Source of the DNA: JBILVQ01 sp044370375
GTDB taxonomy: Bacteria; Bacteroidota; Bacteroidia; UBA4408
DNA: 10,318 nt
Assembly (NCBI GenBank): GCA_044370375.1
Contig: JBILVQ010000105.1
Coordinates: forward strand, 1-10,318
Direction of reading: 5' to 3'
Numbering within the stretch: the stretch's first letter is position 1; each line of letters starts with the position of its first letter. Below are positions 7,278-10,318 of the stretch, piece after piece. The translations under genes and the position numbers were made by a program. Under the pieces are notes generated by a model, which was not told where the DNA came from, did no database searches, and saw only the letters and a program-made list of their open reading frames with translations.

Positions 7278-8041
7278 AAACTCTTAGATGCGCCAAAATA
7301 ATTACAGTTGTTGTTTTTGCACTATTAGCAAATAATGGATGTTTAAAGGCACAAGACAAGTACAGGTTTGAACTAGGCATTCAATACTCATCCAACTTTG
7401 GTCAAACAGGGTTTAACAATAATGGAGGCAGTCTGCAATTTCTTTACGCTCAAGATAGAAATTTAGGTTTTGGAATTCAATCTTTCTTTTCGGTAATTCC
7501 CACTTCAATTAAATACCAAATAACTAATCCTTTTAACACTGAAATCATTCCTGTTTCAACAAAATCATCTTACATTTTTCAACAGTACCATGGTGCCTTT
7601 GCTCAATATAAATTTTTACCCTTCTTCTTTCTTAATTTTAATTTAATTGTCGGCATAAACTACGGAGGAATTGGAAATATTGGGTTAGTTGACAAACTTG
7701 ATCCTGCGGCAAAAGGTCCTTTGGGGGACTTCTCGGAAGAGGAAGTTAGCGCGATTACCTATAACAAATTAAACAGTCTATTTGTTTCAAAGGGCCAATT
7801 GAGCCCTATGTTAGCTGTTGCAGTGGATTGGAAATTGGGTAGACAACTTTCCTTTAGATTCCAAGCAACGAATTATGATATTTCTCAAACTTCGAAAAAC
7901 GACTACAGAGTTTATAACAATTTTGAAATTAGTCTTGATGACAGGAAAAATCTTGTTTCATCAAAGTACGACAGAATATCATATTTTCCACTTGAATTTT
8001 CTGCCGGACTTTTGTTTAAAATTGGCAAGAAAAAAATTTAA
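7274..8041 (+). CDS. Predicted outer-membrane beta-barrel protein
   Basis: The 255-residue product has a Sec signal peptide (hydrophobic stretch about 9-20, likely cleavage LKA-QD near residue 26). The cysteine at 23 lacks a proper lipobox, so it is not called a lipoprotein. The mature part alternates aromatic or hydrophobic residues with polar ones in about eight strand-like segments: 30-38, 52-58, 63-73, 98-112, 117-128, 178-187, 191-200 and 238-250. A long polar insert lies at 132-175. GIQYSSNFG near the start and FSAGLLFKIG near the end are typical of small Bacteroidota barrel (porin-like, OMP_b-brl) proteins. The family is assigned by pattern, not by a specific motif. The start codon overlaps the lipoprotein stop (ATGA), which implies translational coupling and matched production of the two envelope proteins. 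Its role is unknown; it could be a membrane partner of the kelch lipoprotein. Confidence 0.72.
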   Translation: MKTLRCAKIITVVVFALLANNGCLKAQDKYRFELGIQYSSNFGQTGFNNNGGSLQFLYAQDRNLGFGIQSFFSVIPTSIKYQITNPFNTEIIPVSTKSSYIFQQYHGAFAQYKFLPFFFLNFNLIVGINYGGIGNIGLVDKLDPAAKGPLGDFSEEEVSAITYNKLNSLFVSKGQLSPMLAVAVDWKLGRQLSFRFQATNYDISQTSKNDYRVYNNFEISLDDRKNLVSSKYDRISYFPLEFSAGLLFKIGKKKI

Positions 8042-8052
8042 AATTGATTAAA

Positions 8053-10134
8053 ATGAGAAAACAATTTTATTTGCTCTTTTTCCTATTCCTAATAGCATAT
8101 ATTTCGGAAGGACAAATAATTTCTCAAGGTTATTTGAAATTTAAAACGCAAAGAAGCGTTTCTATAAGAGGGTTAAAATCCATAACCGTTAGTAACGATT
8201 TATCCAAGTATGCTGTTGGCAAAGGAAATAAAATCTCAATTTACAAAAACAACCATGATTTAATAAAAAACATTACAAGCAATTTGCTTGAAATAAATCA
8301 AATGGTTTTTACCAAAGATGATAAATACATTCTTGCGGTTGGCCTTAAAAAACGGTTTGCAAAAAAAAATGCCATAGAATTTGTAAATACCACATCAGGC
8401 ATGGTTGAGAAAGAAATTTTTGTTGATGCATCAATAATTTTTTCCATAGATATAAGCTCAGATGGAAATTTTATTGCAATAACTTGCAGCAACAAAGAGG
8501 TCCAGGTATATGACTTAAATGCATCGCAATTTTTATATGCTTTCAAAAATGGAAAAGAAACTACTATGGATGCTGTTTTTTCCGGTGATGGGAAATATGT
8601 TTTCTCAGGAGGTTCAGGCAGGGTAATTTATGGAAGAAAGCTAAATTCAGATTCGGTTATTTATGTTTCAGAAAAAGCAAAGGGCTGGATTAGAACCATT
8701 ACTGCCTTAAAAAAAGGCAAATTGGTTTTTGGCGGAACTGATCGTGGCCAGATTGTAGTTGTTAATCATTTAAATCCTGATTTGAAAGGACATTTAATCG
8801 CACTCAAAACCAAACAGATTACAGGAATTTGTAGCGACCCTTCAGAAAAATTTATTTTCGCGGTTACTAGCAGCAGAAGAATTTTTGCCATTGAAGTGTT
8901 AGGAAGAAAAGTACTCGCCAACAAAAAGATAAAATTAGGAGGGGGAAGCATTACAGATGTAACAGTTCATCCATTTTTCCATTCAAAAAAACAAACAACG
9001 CTCCTTACTTCGAATTTAAATAGATCAAATATTAAATTCTGGGATTTTATTCATCCAACCTATTTAAACGAGGATACGGTTCAAAGCGATATTTTACTTG
9101 CCACAGACAAAAACCCACCTTCCATTTTAATAACCAGTCCGAAACTTAACGAAAATCTTGAAAATACAAGCTCAGTAGTTTTTGCTGAAACAATTACCAT
9201 TAAAGGTGTTTTGCAGGATGAAACTGGTATTTATAAGGCTTATTTGAATGGTAATAAGATTGTAATTGGAGCCAATGGGGTGTTTAAAACCAACGAAATC
9301 AAACTTGTAATTGGTGAAAATAAATTCCTTTTGGAAGCCACTGATCCTAATAATTTAACAAGCACTAAAAAATTCAGTATTTTCAGAAAGGATTTAACTG
9401 ATGATGACTTGGTGTTAGTAAATAACAAAAAGAAAAACTATCTCCTAACCATCAGTATTAATAAATATTCGCAATGGCCACCGTTAAACAATGCCGTTCA
9501 GGATGCCAAAGATTTTAAAGATATCTTAATTTCAAAATATGGTTTTGAACCAGAAAATATTATCTCGATCGAGGATACGATGGCTAATCGAAAAAACATA
9601 TACGATGCGTTTAAAACCTTAGCGCAAAAAATTGGTCCATATGATAATTTAATTATTTACTATTCGGGTCATGGATTGTATGACCCCACCTTTAATGAAG
9701 GGTACTGGATCCCTTTTAATGCTGCCAAAAACTCCGAATCTGATTATATTAGCAATTCAAATCTTTTGAGTTACCTAAAAGCAATTGACAGTAAGCATAC
9801 TTTATTGATTGCAGATGCATGCTTTTCAGGTGCACTTTTTAGTGATGCAAAAAGAGGGTATGCCGATAATGTAGGACAATTTAAATCAAGATGGGGTTTT
9901 ACCTCCGGAAGCCTCGAATATGTTTCAGATGGTTCAGCGGGTGGCAATAGCCCGTTTGCACGAAACCTTATTGAGTTTTTAAAAACCAACTCACAAGAAA
10001 AGCTTGAAGTTTCGACACTCATCCAAAATGTAAAAATTAAGGTTGGGAATGAAACCAATCAAAAACCCATTGGTAGCCCTTTAAAAAATGTAGGAGATGA
10101 GGGCGGAGAGTTCATTTTTGAATTAAAAAAGTAA
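8053..10134 (+). CDS. Exported WD40-like propeller / Ig-like / caspase-like (peptidase C14) protein
   Basis: From the ATG at 8053 the product has 693 residues; an in-frame TTG at 8044 would add three. Residues 1-20 are a signal peptide (hydrophobic YLLFFLFLIAYI, likely cleavage SEG-Q), so the protein acts outside the cytoplasm. Residues 44-333 form about seven WD40-like blades, for example SIDISSDGNFIAITCSN with VQVYDL, and a last blade ending KFWDF. Residues 355-445 are an Ig-like module (ILITSP opening, YLNGNKI, LVIGENKFLLEATD). Residues 460-690 are a caspase-fold domain: NYLLTISINKY, a LNNAVQDAKDFKDIL helix, YYSGHG with H540, and LIADACFSG with C590. Both catalytic dyad residues are present, so an active cysteine peptidase is expected. 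D588, two residues before C590, matches the metacaspase acidic S1 pocket and suggests cleavage after Lys or Arg. TSGSLEYVSDG and SPFARNLIEFL complete the domain. It follows the barrel gene by 11 nt. The substrate is unknown. Confidence 0.9.
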   Translation: MRKQFYLLFFLFLIAYISEGQIISQGYLKFKTQRSVSIRGLKSITVSNDLSKYAVGKGNKISIYKNNHDLIKNITSNLLEINQMVFTKDDKYILAVGLKKRFAKKNAIEFVNTTSGMVEKEIFVDASIIFSIDISSDGNFIAITCSNKEVQVYDLNASQFLYAFKNGKETTMDAVFSGDGKYVFSGGSGRVIYGRKLNSDSVIYVSEKAKGWIRTITALKKGKLVFGGTDRGQIVVVNHLNPDLKGHLIALKTKQITGICSDPSEKFIFAVTSSRRIFAIEVLGRKVLANKKIKLGGGSITDVTVHPFFHSKKQTTLLTSNLNRSNIKFWDFIHPTYLNEDTVQSDILLATDKNPPSILITSPKLNENLENTSSVVFAETITIKGVLQDETGIYKAYLNGNKIVIGANGVFKTNEIKLVIGENKFLLEATDPNNLTSTKKFSIFRKDLTDDDLVLVNNKKKNYLLTISINKYSQWPPLNNAVQDAKDFKDILISKYGFEPENIISIEDTMANRKNIYDAFKTLAQKIGPYDNLIIYYSGHGLYDPTFNEGYWIPFNAAKNSESDYISNSNLLSYLKAIDSKHTLLIADACFSGALFSDAKRGYADNVGQFKSRWGFTSGSLEYVSDGSAGGNSPFARNLIEFLKTNSQEKLEVSTLIQNVKIKVGNETNQKPIGSPLKNVGDEGGEFIFELKK

Positions 10135-10136
10135 AA

Positions 10137-10318
10137 TTGAAAAGACTCATAATTTCGATTATCTGGATAATCAACTCACCAATTTTATGGGCTCAAAATC
10201 AGGAATTCTTTAAAGTCCTTTACCTCAATGGCAATTTATTCAATCAAACTATTGGTAAAAATGTAAACATCGGAGATTTGGTGAATGAAACTGATAGTAT
10301 TTCATTTCAAGAATCAAC
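10137..10318 (+). CDS. N-terminal part of an exported protein of unknown function, partial
   Basis: An open frame runs from a TTG at 10137, two bases after the caspase stop, to the window end (60 complete codons). No in-frame ATG lies between the upstream in-frame TGA (10119-10121) and the hydrophobic segment, so TTG is the most likely start. The first 20 residues read as a signal peptide: KRLIISIIWIINSPILWAQN, with cleavage after WA. The mature start, FFKVLYLNGNLFNQTIGKNV followed by NIGDLVNETDSISF, has the spacing of a small beta-barrel-like domain: V.(Y/K)..G.(L/I), then G..(V/L)..GD.(V/L).E.D.(I/L).F. I recall this pattern from uncharacterised Bacteroidota proteins next to caspase-family genes, but cannot confirm it here. 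The rest of the gene is outside the window. The close spacing suggests it is co-translated with the caspase gene. Confidence 0.62.
   Translation, partial: MKRLIISIIWIINSPILWAQNQEFFKVLYLNGNLFNQTIGKNVNIGDLVNETDSISFQES

Noticed and set aside
7294..7345. Barrel protein as a lipoprotein using Cys23
   Set aside because: The residues before it are N-N-G, which do not fit a lipobox; cleavage after LKA by signal peptidase I fits better.
9771..10058. Minus-strand open frame of 95 codons inside the caspase domain
   Set aside because: It is antisense to the conserved DACFSG region; the + strand explains all the codon constraint there.
1..10318. CRISPR arrays, tRNA or rRNA genes, insertion sequences, phage genes
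   Set aside because: I saw no regularly spaced short DNA repeats, tRNA cloverleaf, transposase motif or terminal inverted repeats; the only tandem repeats are the coding modules in the 899-residue protein.

Overview
The window looks like a chromosomal segment of a member of the Bacteroidota. The evidence is a type IX secretion (T9SS) type A sorting domain, Ig-like and AEYFF repeat families typical of that phylum, a perfect Bacteroidota-type -7 box (TAnnTTTG), AT-rich DNA with few Shine-Dalgarno sequences, and the gene order purM - prfA - pyrF. I cannot name a genus. All genes lie on the + strand.

Region 1 (1-2040) is housekeeping. It holds the 3' end of a PurM-like gene (AIR synthase), prfA (peptide chain release factor 1) and pyrF (orotidine 5'-phosphate decarboxylase), packed like an operon with gaps of 25 and 6 nt. 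Region 2 (2041-2235) is the only real intergenic gap. It carries a good candidate promoter (TTG at 2119-2121, TAAATTTG at 2143-2150) and no convincing terminator.

Region 3 (2236-10318) is a run of six genes for exported proteins, separated by 21, 5, -4, 11 and 2 nt. In order they are: a beta-helix-like secreted protein; an 899-residue T9SS cargo protein with three 79-residue AEYFF repeats, six Ig-like modules and a C-terminal sorting domain; a kelch-type lipoprotein; a small outer-membrane beta-barrel-like protein whose start overlaps the lipoprotein's stop (ATGA); an exported protein that joins a seven-bladed WD40-like propeller, an Ig-like module and a caspase-like (peptidase C14) domain with an intact His/Cys dyad; and the start of another signal-peptide protein, cut by the window end.

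None of the six region 3 genes encodes a recognisable cytoplasmic protein or regulator. The tight spacing suggests one transcript for a cell-envelope or surface module. The part most worth following is the extracytoplasmic propeller-caspase and its partners. A link between the caspase and its neighbours is inferred from gene order alone; the sequence shows no substrate or phenotype.
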